From positions 2,692,289 to 2,756,288 of the forward strand of contig NC_031479.1 of assembly GCF_000006565.2 (NCBI RefSeq): a stretch of DNA of 64,000 nt. Reading direction: 5' to 3'. A program made the position numbers and the translations under genes. This stretch comes from Toxoplasma gondii ME49. Its lineage: Eukaryota; Apicomplexa; Conoidasida; Eucoccidiorida; Sarcocystidae. Positions within the stretch are counted from its first letter, which is position 1. Each line of letters starts with the position of its first letter. This document shows, one piece after another, positions 1-13,373 of this stretch. Under the pieces are notes generated by a model that was given only the letters and a program-made list of their open reading frames with translations, searched no databases and was not told the DNA's origin.

Positions 1-3000
1 GCTGGCGGTTGCTCTCGACCTGACAAACAGAAATTGGGGGAAAACAAGCTCACTGCAAGACAAGATTTCCTGCTGCATCTAAAATATGTAACTCATCTGA
101 ATGCAGCGAATGGAGGCGTAGGGAATTAAAATGCAGCTGAGAATTACTGGACTGCTTCTGTGAAATTCAACTTGGTTTGCCACGGTGTGGAGACAGCCAA
201 CGCCCAGATATAGAAATGCACCATCTGCCTAGGATGAATATTGTTGGAAGGGTGCATCGAAAGTAAAGCAGTCCTGTTTGGGTCCGCTTCGGCCCCGGTA
301 CACCGGTAGGTCCGTGGATTTGTTCGTCTTGAATCCGCGATATGAGTTTCTCACATTTCCCTGGTTCATAAAAGTTAAGGCGGTTGACAATTGTTCCTAA
401 CTGATTCTTGTTAGATAACACGGGAGCAGTGAGCCGACAGGGGACGACAGGCAGCTAAGGTACGAAGGCAGTTGCCATTGGAAGAGGGAGTATTTCTGTG
501 ACAAGGAGGATTTTATTGTGCAGTCGCGCTAACCTGGGAGGAAGTATTAAAGTAATTTTCTGCGCCGGAACGTCCCGACTCAACAGTCCATGGACTAGAC
601 AGTATGCATCCAAGGATCGTCCGTAAACTACCACATACGTCAAAGGATTCCACCGTAGCGGAATGAGGTAGGGTCCTGAACGCAAAGTTTCTCCAGAGCC
701 ATCAGACGATTTGCGCTTGTCTGAGCTGGAGACTCATTGCTCAAGAGCGACCATTGCCCTGCTCATGTCTGGACATACGCAAAAAAGTGACTTTCACCTC
801 AACCTAGCTACGGGAAGTCTTCTTCAATGATAGTAAATGGGGAATTGGGACCGCAGACAAGACAGTGACGGGTCTGCCAGCGTTTTGACAGACGCATCTC
901 CTCTTGCAAAGCATATGTGTTTAACACTTTCCTCTCTTTTCTAACCGGTACTGAAAAACAAGCTGCCCATGTTTTCTCCGCGATCACCAGAGTGCTCTGG
1001 ACATATTTACCGTTTTCCTCAAGAAGATCGTACAGCCACGGATCTGCAGAGGAGATGCATCCATTTACTCGTTGAGGAAGTGAGTTCGCATTCCGGGCCT
1101 TGCGTTTTCCAGTCCATGTTTGATCAGCATGATTCACCATTGTTGGGGAATTGGAATTAACGTGGTTCTCCCGCAGTCCCCAGCTCCGCAATCCGATGGA
1201 CTGAAGAGCCGCATCTTGCATGCCCGCAGCGAGGACGAGGAAGTCATACGGGAGCACAGGGCTGTTGAGTTCACTGTCGGCGGGGTGATGGCTTTTCGTG
1301 CGCTTATTAGCCGTTAAAGAGGCTTCTTCTTTCACTGTATCAGGCTGCTTGGAAGGACCGACGATGTCAGTGCAGCCACCCGCATCGAGGTAGACCAATT
1401 TGTTCCGTCGGTCGATCCGGTGAATTCGCTGGTCCACCACGCGCACGCGCAGGTCTAAGAGCAGCCTCCTACAAGCAGACGCGGACACAAGACGCAAGAC
1501 GAGTACCAAAGCCGACATCCGAACTGAAGTGAAAGAAAAGCAATGCTTGAGTTTATCACGAAACGGGGACGCACAGTGATGCATCACTTACCGTATTTCG
1601 GAGGCTTCATCGTAGTCAGCCGTACTCTGAGAAAGGAGCGGTTTCGTATCCCGATTGACAAGCCTAATGAAACACAGTGAAGAGCGGTTCGACTTGTCAA
1701 AAAAAACTATTACCTGTTTTGGAAACTTTACGGTATATTCCGCAGCAAATGAAGATCCGCCTCGCCCATGTTTCGCTTAAACGCAGAGCGGCGTGTGACG
1801 GACGGGTGCCATCATGGAAGGAAGACGTTAGTTTTAAGAAGAGAGCTGATCAGGCAATTTTCAGGGTAGACGTGGCGGTCCAGATAATGCAATGAAATAT
1901 CTAAAACCAAGAGCAGAATGGAGACGCGGTATACACGTGCTCCCCAGTGAGGTTTATGATCAACAAACCTCGCCGACACGCACGATCACTTGGGGCATCT
2001 AAAGAAGCAGAAAGGTTGTTTATGCATGCGTTCGGTGATGATATTAACTTTGCGGATACACGCAGAAGGTTGTTGGTTCGGTTTTTCTCCATTCTGTAGC
2101 ACTATCGAGACAAACTGAAACTGACTACCAGAATGCGTCGCTGTCTCTCGATGTGAAGAATACTTCCCCGATCAGTTAATTGGTAATTCGAACGACAAGA
2201 AGTCTTACGGGAGGCCTCCAGGGGCAAGCAGCGTCACGTCTTTGAAGCGGAAACTATGATTGGCAAACAGGAGATTCTTTAAAAATGAATAAGCTGTCGA
2301 CGAAAACCCGACGACGACGATCCGATGGAAGAACGTGAATGTGTATGACGAGAGAAAGGAAGGTCGGCATATCAGGTGTGAAGTGGCCTAGAAACAACAG
2401 GCACAAGAGGGCAAAGCGTCGATTACAAGAGGTCTCCTTCATACATTTGTAGGATCAACAACATCTCATGAGCCGCGAAAACGATGCATTACCTTTTGCA
2501 TCACGGTTGGCATGGTCTATTAAGGACAATGGTGCATGTTGCTGACTGTAGACACATTGCCACAAAGATGGGTTAACTGGTGACGGATTTGTGGGTAGGT
2601 GAAAATATACAGTGGTAGACTGTATTCGGTTTCAGCAAACTGGAGTAATAGAATTGTGTATGTGGAATTAGATGTATGAAGACGGACTTGGTTAGCGTGT
2701 GTGGGGGGATGCAGCAGTGCTGCCCATACAACTGCACAGTTAACCGCTGCGTAGGATGCGGGGCTGCGTCGTCTTCTGATATTTCACTGAAACTTGCCGG
2801 ATGAGTTTTGAAGAAATGCCAGTCTTCTTGGACTGTCCTTCGACTCCCCACGGGTGCTGCCGTAAGTTCATCCGCCCGCGGGCTGTGGCCCAGCTTAGAG
2901 GTTCCGTGCGTTTCATGGACGAAAAAGCCATGGTCCGAGGCAATTGTTTCAGTGTATTTGATGGCTGATTTCGCCTTGGGTTTTACAGGGAAGAAGTGAT

Positions 3001-6000
3001 AAAAAGAAGGTGACACGTGGCCCTTCGGCTCCACAACCATATGTAGCAGCTTCGCTCCTGTTAATCTGTAGGGGGGCAAGGGGGTAGGCATCCAGACTCT
3101 CGTTGTTTTTTCCAGTCGTATCGCAAGCACTACGATCGTGCATATGCTTACTTCTGCCGTGCACATGGTTACAAACGAGAAACTCTTTGCCGATCCCTTT
3201 ACGCCACAGGACAAATCCGGCACTACGTTCGTTGCGCTGAGCGCCTCACCGCATAGCCTCTCGAAGGAGCAGAGGCCCGTAGTACTGAAAGGCGGAGTCC
3301 AAGAGGCATATGTCGATAAATGCGTGTCCGCCAAATGCATCATAACTGAGCTTCTCATCAATCACCTCTTCTTGCTCGGTTTCTCCAGCAGGCGCCACGA
3401 TCCGGCGTAACTTGCGTTTGGCTTCTCTGCTGGCTCGTCGTTCATCAAGAAGCTCCCTCACTTCTTGCATTTTCCGCTTCTGATGATGTAAGATGTACGG
3501 CTCAAGCTGATATTTCAGCATCACATCTTGTAGCTCTGCAGCGCGGACGATGCGCACTTCAGCAATCGCCACAGCTTCACTGCATGCCGTGCCCACGACG
3601 ACAAAGCATTCGCCAGGACGGTCGAAATCGCTACTCGACCTCCGAGAGACGGATGCTGTTGCCGAATCCAGTCTCGCTATGAATCAAGGAAAATACAGAA
3701 GAAACAACACCAAAACGCGGCTGATTTCAAGAGGATGTCTCACGATAAATTCATTGGCGGAATCCCACCTTTTGGCCCACTCCGATTTCACGTGGTGGCG
3801 TTCGTGTTTTCGTCTAGTGGTGTAGTGGTGTATATAGAGGATAGCCTGGCAACAGTTGCGGTAGCGTTGTGCGGTAGAAATGCTACTGCCCTTATGAAAA
3901 GTATGTCGACTCCGGTCATTGCCAGTCCTTAACGCGTACACGACAGTTGGAGACCCTGTCGTCTTGTGGAACAGAGCCCTGTATTCCAGTGTGCCTCTTT
4001 TTTTCATCCAGGGTATGTGTCACATGTAGCCGCATGAATTTCAGCTCTCTATAGGGATAAGAGGAGCGGTTGGTCCTGGGCAGTCTTCGTAGTGCCAATA
4101 CTGCTGCTTTTGATGACGAGCACTACGAGCAAAAGGAGTTGTGTCAAGAAGCGTGTCGCTTCTCTTCCATTACACGACGCGTGCGGCTTTGTGGTAGTCT
4201 ACATGCGCTGTGAATTTTCTGTGTGAGAGCTGTACAGTCATTAGCGATTTCTGACGTCTCATTGTCTCCCATTTGCGAATGTGTGGGCGACTCGGCGCTT
4301 TCGTCCTCGCAGCTGCTTGCCACTCCATCGGAGTCGTCAGCATTCGTGTCCTCTACGGCGTTTATAACAGCATCTTGGCTCAGCCGAAGGCCGACGCTAG
4401 CAGCTTTCTCCAGTACTGTCGCAACATCCGTCTCGCGCATCTCCCTAGACGAAAACGGCATGGTGCACATGTTGCCATCGTAGTTGCATGAATATGCGAC
4501 ACATTGTTTTTCTTGAGGGCTGCCGCCTAGAACGTGAAAAAAATCAACCACGGTTCCGGGAGCTGGAATCCTGAAAAGTGATATTCCGCGGTAGTCGTTT
4601 GCAGTGACCTTCATCGGTGCGCGATGGCATTAACGTGCTCGAGGGAAGCTGTCGTAAGTCGCTGTGCGACAGAAGTCGGCGCGGTTAATGAGCCCGGTGA
4701 ATTCCACACAGAACAACTCCTGAAGTAATGCACGCCTGCACAAGATGAGACGGGCTCAAGTATCTCTGTACAGTTACAGCGGCGTGTGTTACCTGAACAG
4801 TGGCGTGGTAAGAAAAGTTTGCCGATGAAGTAGGAAAAGCAACTGGCTGAAAGCACTTGTTTGTTTCTTCCTCTCTGGACTAAAATAGCGTAAAAAGGGA
4901 AGCACTGGGGCGGAGGGAGGCTGCAAGATTACGCAATACTCTTTGTTTTTAAAAACAGAAAAAGCCGGCAAGATCAGCTCAAGGGCCTGGGAGTGCCACT
5001 GCACATGGAAACAAACAAACACATGGTGCTGTTAGCTCTCCATTTGACGCCTGTTTCCAATGAGAATCTCTTAAGCAGCAACCCATCTGACAATCAAAAA
5101 CTGCAGAAGCGGCGTTCGCCGTTGCATCTGTCCTGATGAGAAGGTGTACAACTTCATTTGCTCCCTGATGATGAAGTCACGTTATTGCGGTTGCGCGTTC
5201 GAGTGTAACTTCATACTTTTTTCATAACAATGTTTTCCAAGTGAGGTGCTAGGAGTTAAACAAAAGCCACGTTCCATCGGGGAAGAAGGCAGTCTGCACT
5301 TTGTGGCCTACTATATGTGATTAATTGTTTTCCAATTTAAGTGTCCCTCAGATGCTGAAAAAAAATCGAAGTTAGTTTTTAAAAACAGATCAAAACTACG
5401 TGAGTGGTCTTGGTGGACGGCCGGGAGATGCGGCAGTATCCCGGCTTTGTTTTCAGAGTGTTCACACATTTCCGCCAGCGCTAACCCAGAAAGCGTAACG
5501 GTGGGGGCTAAACATGTTCTCGTCAGGTTTCAGCGGCGGGCGGCCGATACCCAACTGAACCATTTGGCCACACATCTCACCTGTTTGTCCAGTCCGAACA
5601 CATTGATAGCGAACGCGTTCTTGTGGTCTATTGGCAGCTTCTGAAGCCAGCCTGGAGTCCCGTATGTCATCGCGAAGCACTCCAGTGCCGCTCGAGAGAG
5701 CCGCTGAAGCGCACTCTGTAATACACAAGGAGTGATACCTGCGCCTTCCTGGGAATAAAACGGCTTTCGTTGCTTCCATGTCCTGCTAGAACCGACGGGT
5801 CGGAAACATGTAGCGCAAAGTCAATTAATTTGAAATCGTGAGGCGACAGCGCCGAACAGCAGAAATCCCGAGACGATTACAGAAACAACGACTGACCAGC
5901 TTTCTTTAGTACTCAGTGTGGGTGAAACAGGTGCAACGTACTGCATTAGAGGGTCAGTGTTGCGAACAGCTGGACAACTAGTAACAAGGACGACAAAGCT

Positions 6001-9000
6001 CATCTGTTCTAAACCCCTAAAGATCTGTGAGCCCTGCAGCCGTTCAGCCAAAAAAATCCTCATCTACAAGGAACATTGAGTTCAAGTCGTTTACTTTTAG
6101 CATCTCCTTTGAAATATCCGACGCCGGATGATATAGGGGGACATCTCCCCACCAGTGAAGGCACAGGAGGAGAATCGAAATATCTTCCTGAAATCCAGAG
6201 GGGAGCGAGACAGGCAGCATGCCAACAGGTGGCTTCTATTATGAGTCGAAAAATCGTGCCCGTCCCCCCCAATCAAGCTGCTGTTTCGTGGGAATCAAGG
6301 GAATGATGGAACATATCGCGATGCATGAACAACCTCTGACATTGAAAGATGGGAAACCCGACGTTGATTAATCCGTACGCCGAGTGTGCTAAGACTTGAG
6401 TTCTAATCGTCACTCCTTACGGGTGGCATGTGGATCTCAGACTGAGTCAGCAGGAACTCCCAAAAGTGGTAGAGCTTGACGGTACAGTCGCATATGTCGC
6501 GATCCGATTCGGCCGGTACCTCTCCTATAAATGAGAGTAGGAGTGTGCTAGCATCATCAAGCGGTTGATCACACAGCAGGATTTATCCCATCCCAGAGGA
6601 AATTGCTGCAGAAGGAGAAAGCCAGGAAATTAATTCCTGGTCAGTGTTTCATGAGCCGAAAGCCACAACCGCCGATGAACGCGCTGGTCGAGACTTCGAT
6701 TCTGATAGCGTCTTCCTGGTGCTAGCTTCAACAAACCCCTCAACGCTGGTGGCAGTCCAAAGACTGAAGTGTCCTCACCTGTCCTGGTGCTCCTCCTTCG
6801 ATCGGTAGATGCAAGGGAACTCCGTCTATGCGGGTGTTTGCCGAGGCAGATGGAGTTGAACTGGGAGATGCTCGAATTTCTACCTAAACGTTTCGTTGGG
6901 ATGTCCCCGTACCCAGCACCCCCTCCGGGGATTAACTCCTCTTTGGCAAATATTGTGGCTAACACATCCCATTTTTCGAGGAGGAACGAAGCCACACGCT
7001 GTCGCTACAGACACAGAAAACATGCTGGTACGTTTAAACAGTAGTGGCGGCGGCAAAATTCCATCAATGCACGACGTGTCTGGTTGGCGGTGAGTGTACG
7101 AGATTCTTGAGAACAGTACGCTCACTGCACGCGGATGGAATCATCTATATGCTGGCTGACTTCACGGAAAAGGCTGAACAGTTTTAAACCAGACTTGAGG
7201 TCGCTCGATTTGTCACCAGCTCATAGTGTACGCCCCTATTGGGATAGACTGGAACTGCTTGCCAAAAGCAAGCACGGTGGCTTACCTCCAGGCAGTCGAT
7301 ATTAATAAATACCTTGAACGCCGAAAGAGCTTGATCTAAAGTTATTGCAGACGCAGATCGTAGCGAGGCGTCTGTGAAGTGCACCTGCATTGAGAGGTCC
7401 CGCACAACAAACGTAACTGTTCAAGCTTTTGGCAGGGGGAACAACCCACCAGACGTCTGGGGCCAAGGACTTGTCGACAACCAGAGTTCTAGCCAAATCT
7501 TGATGTGCGGCTACTAGTTACCTTTCAGATATCGAAACGCCGAACTGTTCCACTGATATACTAAGAGTCCTCCACATTCTTTGTAACCAGGCCCTGCTGA
7601 AAAAATCTGTACTCTAATGTACAGTCAGCGGGGTTTCCGGGATAAGCATGGAGAGGGGGTTCAGGACAAGTCCATTCGACTGTTGCGAACAGCAGAACAC
7701 GCTATCACAGCGGGCTATCACAGCAAATGTGGACAGATTGATTCCCATATATCTGTAGTACTTCATCAGAAGCGACTTATTTTCATTCAGCATGCTCAGG
7801 TTCGCAGCTTTACCTGCCATATGATCAACATAAGCGTCTCCTTAATGTCTATGGCTTGGTTCAACTCATGAAGTTGGGGGACCTGACACGGTAGATGACA
7901 ATCATGGGATCAGAAGTCTACCCTTCCTATATTTCTTCCGGAAAATCCTGGTTCCAGTGGACAACGGACAATCGAGAGCACGCGATCAAACACGGTTCCA
8001 GTGGCTGTGCAGCGTAGCCTCAACCCTTTTGTTCTGCGTAAATGAACGTACAGAGAATGGCTGCGGCAACGTCAGACCGCGTGACAGTCGATCGCCTTAA
8101 TTCATAGGGGGCGATACTAATCGTACGAGGGTTATTTGTAAACATTTGCTTCCGTTGCCTCGAATAAAGTCATCCCTCACCTTTTTCAAACTCTGAAATA
8201 AGCTAAAGACAGATATCAGGCCCTCTTCATTAGGGTGTACCGACATCAACAACGCTTCGAAGCCACCTGTGCAATTACACCACCCCAGGGAAAGAAGCTG
8301 GCAAACAGTCGCGCATGTGCTGAAGAGACACATACCAAGGCTGTGCATTTCGAACCACATCGATTTTGCCGAGCAAGCGTCGATTGTGAATATCCTGGCG
8401 AAGACCGATCATGTTTTGTTACTTCCTGTGATGCGTCTCGTGTCATTTTCCCAGGTTCGCTTCCGAATTGTGACTCCACGTCACTTATTTTCTCAAGATA
8501 TGCCTTCCTTTCAAATTTTGAGCCAGCGGAGACGGAGGCGAGTGAAACGTTTCGATCGGATCGGTCTTGGGGTTAGGTGTTTCAGTCGTGCTCATGCATG
8601 TGTCTTGGTGCAGTTACGTCAGCGGTAAAGCCTGAAAAGTGAGTCTCCTCCGACCCAACGTACTATCTGGAAACATGCCTGCTGGGAGTTACCGGAATGT
8701 CATACAGCTACTTTCTTGTCAGAACAGGCCATCACAACATTGTCACAGACAACTGTCTTCACCAGCCTCTAGTGAAGGCAACGGTGGCGCGTCCTCACCC
8801 GGGATTTTTCGCATCGTTTCTTGTACCAAATCGCCAACACCAGATCCGTACAAGTGGCCGCGAGCTACAGCAGGAGGCAATCACATAATCCGAGCAGCCC
8901 CAACACCATCCCACCGCATGAGATTCTGGTGATAGGATCGACAGTAGCCCTGGTTACATCCGTATCGAACGTATTGTAGCAGACGCCATGGCGATTCGCT

Positions 9001-11480
9001 GCGCGTCTTGAACACGCGTTGTCCGTTAATCTTCTGCAGGTCATCAATTAGAATGTCCTAGCTCATGTATTTCATTCACGGGTCAGAAGACGACAGCCAA
9101 GTGAAGCCGAAGAGGTGCTCCAACGCATCCGGGCAAGCAACTGCCGGAAAGAAACAAGTGTAGAATCTGTCCTCCGACAGGAACCAAGATGCCCATATTA
9201 TGTACCGGACCTCAAAAAAGCATAACTGCGATAATGTCATGCTTCTCCGAGAAAACGTAGTTGCCTGCGACGATGTGCAGATCGAACAGGATGCTGAATA
9301 TCTTCTCATCTGAAGAAGAATGGTGCCTATGTAAGATGTGACTAGCGACTCTGTAATTGTCTCTTACTGCTGGGCATGCCGCCACTCGGGAAAAACATGT
9401 GGCTCCCGCGATGCTGCATAAAAGTCTGACGGCAACATCAGATACCGAAGCCCGTTCGCAAAATTCATGAGCATTCAGCCTGAAGCAAATAGTATCAGGT
9501 GGCGTTCAGCCTTTGATCTGAATTCACAGTTGGCTTGCGTGATAGAAGACCCACTATGGGTACAGGTGAAATTAGTAATGTCACCGTCTGGCACTGCTCA
9601 GCCAGCCACTGCATCCAGCTGTAACAGCAAATAACGAAAGCATTTTGCACCTACGCGTACCATTGTGGTCCTGATCTTATTCATGTATTCTCGATCGACC
9701 AGGAAGTCATAGCTCTCGAGCTCAAAGCAGTTGTTAAGTAAGTTGATGTCAATATCCGTGGTAAAGGATGCCAGGCCGACAGCGAATCCATGGGCTTCTG
9801 CAGCCAGGCACTTGTTCCGGTCGTCCTGACCTGAGATACACAAGCGTTCGCGTTAGTCATCCAGAGTAGTGCATCAATCGAACACAGCAGCTAATATGAG
9901 ATCCGTCTTTATTCTGCAAGGATGCAATGGCAAGCATGTACACGCTCGAACTTCATCCACATGAGGTTGACAGAGCCTCCCCCCCAAACGACGTAGTATT
10001 TATGAGCGTAGTTGTTTCGAACCAGTTTAACAAATTTAGGACTTGCTCTCTCACTAACCGCCGATCAACTCAGCGAGGAAAAATTCCCCGTAGTCCGCCG
10101 GGCGGAGTTCCGTTGCTACATCAAAGACTTTAACAAGATCGTCGTAGTCCTCAACCTCCGCCTGTCGTATCTTCAGAGGCTTTATGCAGTCGTTGCGACT
10201 GCAGAAGTGAACTTTCAGGGCATGTATCTCTTTGGGAAGAACCGGGCTCTGGGACACGAGAGGGGTAAATGTGTCGAATAGTTTCGGCAGCAGTACCGGG
10301 CTCTCAGTCGGGGAGCCAAATCTACAACAACCAGGGAATGAGCAAGAGGTGGCAACAACAAATGGCTGAATGGTTTAACTCATGGCCGCGGTAAAATTTA
10401 TTTTTGCGCGTCGATGCTGGCAACTATTGCGTAGCTCGTGTATAGACACATCCCGACAATGAGTTCCAAGATGGACGTGTAAGACTGGCGAGGGAGTCTG
10501 CTTAACTTGGAGCGTGAGGTGGCACCTTCAATGAGAGCCATTGTAAGGTAGTGCAGCGCCTAAGAGTGGCAGTCGACAGCTCTGCGCACATTTTTCAAGA
10601 ACCTACAGGGACATCGGGTGACTTAAGAGAGCTTCAGGGTGTCCGCTGAGTTTCTCGGGGATGTGAGTGGGCGGCGCGTGGTTGTGCTTTATCCTGCAAC
10701 TGTTTCGTTGGTTTCGTCGTACCTATTGAAAAGTGCGAGGTTCTGCAACTCGAAGGCTGACGCAAACGTAGCCTCGACCATCGACGCAAGAACAGAGCAC
10801 GCCGTAGTCGAATGGTAAACTAGGAAGCTGATCCATAGAGTATTACTCGGAGTAATCGGCACCCCGTCGGACTGGGGAGGGACAGTAGAATGAGCTGTGA
10901 CGGGTTCACATCTTCCGCTGGAAGAAGACGACCCCTTCGTTCCATCGTTCGCACTACACAACGGGCGCCACATGCAGTTGATGGAGTAAGTTGCTTGAAG
11001 CCATTCCGGCCACCTGTACCTGAAGAGAGAGAGGCTTTCTTCTTTAGTTTGTGCTTCATTCGCCAGCAATCTGGGCGAGTGATTCAAAGCTACAAACCCA
11101 ATAATCTTCCCATCTTCGTCTTCAGCAACAAGACTCTGGTAGCTCTCGTCGACAAGGTCCTCAAGGAAGTTGAGACTTTCTGGGGATGATGTTGTTTCAA
11201 AACCGAAGAAAGCAAGTAGTTCTTTACCACGCCTGTCTGATTGACTTGCCTTGCCACATTCGTCTACATATGGCACTGATAAGACATCTTGTATCAGGCG
11301 TTGTATCTCTGGACAATCTTCCTTGCAGGCAAAACGGGCGCCGTTCGGACAAGACTGGAGCCGTGGATCCGATCTGTTGCTGACTGATAGATCATGGCTA
11401 GTCGACCTCTTTCGTACCAGCCCTCCAGGGCAATCATGAAATGACCTTGGCCGCCGCCCTCTCTCTGCGGGATCTTCCAT
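1..11480 (-). CDS. CFAP61: CFAP61 homologue, axonemal protein (3' end outside the window)
   Basis: In flagellated eukaryotes CFAP61 is part of the calmodulin- and spoke-associated complex at the base of radial spoke 3. The likely start is the ATG at 11480 in a CACCATGG context. Well supported exons are 11480-10723, 10321-10059 and 9830-9661, whose phases join correctly, then 3676-3250, 1468-1011 and 675-534. Exon 1 and exon 2 encode a first GNAT-like module. Exons 2 and 3 carry the diagnostic segment IRQAEVEDYDDLVKVF, then YGEFFLAELIGG, then GFAVGLASF, as in animal CFAP61. The 3676-3250 exon matches a later GNAT-like module. The 1468-1011 exon has YDFLVLAAGMQD and the 675-534 exon has YVVVYGRSLDAYCLV, both matching the C-terminal oxidoreductase-like domain. 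Coding pieces near 9280-9080, 4614-4200, 3140-2760 and 2440-2260 also fit the family, but I could not fix their splice sites. The last part of the protein lies left of base 1. Expression is expected in microgametes, the only flagellated stage. Confidence 0.87.
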
Positions 11481-13373
11481 GGTGCTCACAACGGTATTGC
11501 AGTTGATTGTAGAATCTGCATCGCTCTTGCGTACGCCTGTAAAGACGTTAGCTGCGATGTGCTGAGATTTCCGATAAACTCGGAAGCCTTCTCGCCGATT
11601 TTGAAGACTGGAACTAAATGCCGCATGCCCCGGAGGTGGCCAGAGTAGTGTCTAGTGTAGCCAACCTTGTACGGGGTTTTCTCGCTACCAGCAAAGCCTT
11701 TTTGGTCTTCGGCTGGCTAGATCACTTGAAAATCAGATGTCTCTTCCTTCATGCATTCACCCTCTAAGGGGCCAACCAAGATGAAGACGTCATAAATATC
11801 AAGTTCACCCCATAAGAAGGCTTACCATGATAGTGAACAAGAAAAGGAGTTCAATGCGGTCAACAGCAACAGGAAAGGTATTTACTTGATATTCTTCTTC
11901 CGCATCAAGCAGCGCATGCACTCCCCCGCACACGTGTCGACAGTTGAACCCTGATGCTTCCCCCTGATGAAGAGTGCGATACTGTATTTGATCATTTTTT
12001 GTAAACTTTCCAAACACAGCAACACTGACGTGTCCTGATAGCCTGGTCCATGGGCTGCGATCGTGGCAGACCTGGCGAAAGAGGAAACACTTCTTTTCAT
12101 AAGGCAGGAGATAGCGTAGGGTCGCCTGCTTTTTCGCCCCACAGTGTCCGTCTTTTTAAGCTATATTGGATCAACATCTGTCTTATATTGCTTCGCATTC
12201 GGCCCGCTAAGCCTTGTCTCAGAATTTCCCTCAGGAGGATTCCGATCAGCATCGGCTTTCCTCTGGTACGCATGCACCAGAACAACGGTGTCCTATTTAC
12301 CACAACGTCTCCTCGAGATGTCCTGCTCTCAGCAAATGTCTGTCTTCGCTGTAGTGTATGCATACGGACCCGCTAAGTTCATTCCGTGCTCTCGTAGAAC
12401 CGCAACAGCAGTTCGTGGCGAGTCGAGTGAGTGAGATATGTACACCGATGAAGGACGTATAACCACTCCTGCTACCACCGTCAAACTGTCGTGGCTTATA
12501 TGAATGCACATGTGGTCTAAATCCTCGTGAAGGCACATTATCAGCTGGTTTGGACGTTCGTGATCCGACGCTGCGCCTGCGTCGAGAACAAACGGGTGGA
12601 CAACGAATGTTTGCCCTGCCCGAGTAATCAGGAGTGAATCACGAGTATGGGCAGCTGGCAAGCACGCGAGCAGTGCGATCAACAGGATCATCGTAGCTGA
12701 TACAGCATAAGAGGGTGCCAGATGTGTAGGCGACGCTTTTGATGTTTTCCAGCCTTTGTGGTTTTGAACATCTCAGGATACGGTGGGTAAATGACGCGCC
12801 TCCGATGTTGCGTAGTGCACAGTACCTTGATTCTGTTGCAGGAACCTGGCAACGTCTGAAGGATAGTGCAGTGTTTCCCCTCTGAAACAAACCTGGAGCC
12901 CGCAGTAGAACCACATTCAATGCCCGCAGCATGCTAACAAATCAGAATAAGAACCATTTTCAGCTAATATTCTGCAGTGAAGGGAAGCAATTGAAAAAAC
13001 TAGGAATGACACGGTCGAGTAGACTTCGGAGATCAAGCTCATGTTTTGTAGGAACAACGAGGTTTCTTACAGCCCGGGGTTCGTACGCTTCGCAACCTCT
13101 AGTTTCGTTTCGGCCACTTGAGTTACCGTCAGCGTAAAGGCCACGAAAAACTGAACCAGATAGGGTAGTTGGGTGTAGTCGTGCATCCAATGCTACGCTG
13201 GAGACGGTACTTCCGCCACTCAACCACGCAGGCAGGGCAGAACTCGAGATGTGGTCGTGTCAAATGAATAGCCAGTTTGGACCCGTTCTCTTTCAAGACT
13301 TGTTCGAAGACCACTGTAGGAGGCATAGACTACCACCTTGATACACACAGTATAGCTCTCGCCAAGGTCGGCG
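11481..13373. other. Spacer between CFAP61 and ZMYND12
   Basis: This 1.9 kb stretch lies upstream of the CFAP61 start and downstream of the proposed ZMYND12 stop, so it should hold the CFAP61 promoter and the ZMYND12 3' UTR. I see no convincing conserved exon. The one open frame worth noting is the minus-strand reading at 12691-12329, listed separately at low confidence. Confidence 0.5.
12329..12691 (-). CDS. Doubtful 120-residue ORF with signal-peptide-like N-terminus
   Basis: An uninterrupted minus-strand frame opens with MILLIALLACLPAAHT, a hydrophobic stretch ending in small residues, as in a cleavable signal peptide. It runs 120 codons to a stop. The remainder (for example QLIMCLHEDLDHMCIHIS) matches no family I recognise and has no repeats or clear domains. 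An open frame of this length can occur by chance in a window this large and there is no splice or homology support. It may be a small secreted protein or noise. Confidence 0.18.
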   Translation of the reverse strand: MILLIALLACLPAAHTRDSLLITRAGQTFVVHPFVLDAGAASDHERPNQLIMCLHEDLDHMCIHISHDSLTVVAGVVIRPSSVYISHSLDSPRTAVAVLREHGMNLAGPYAYTTAKTDIC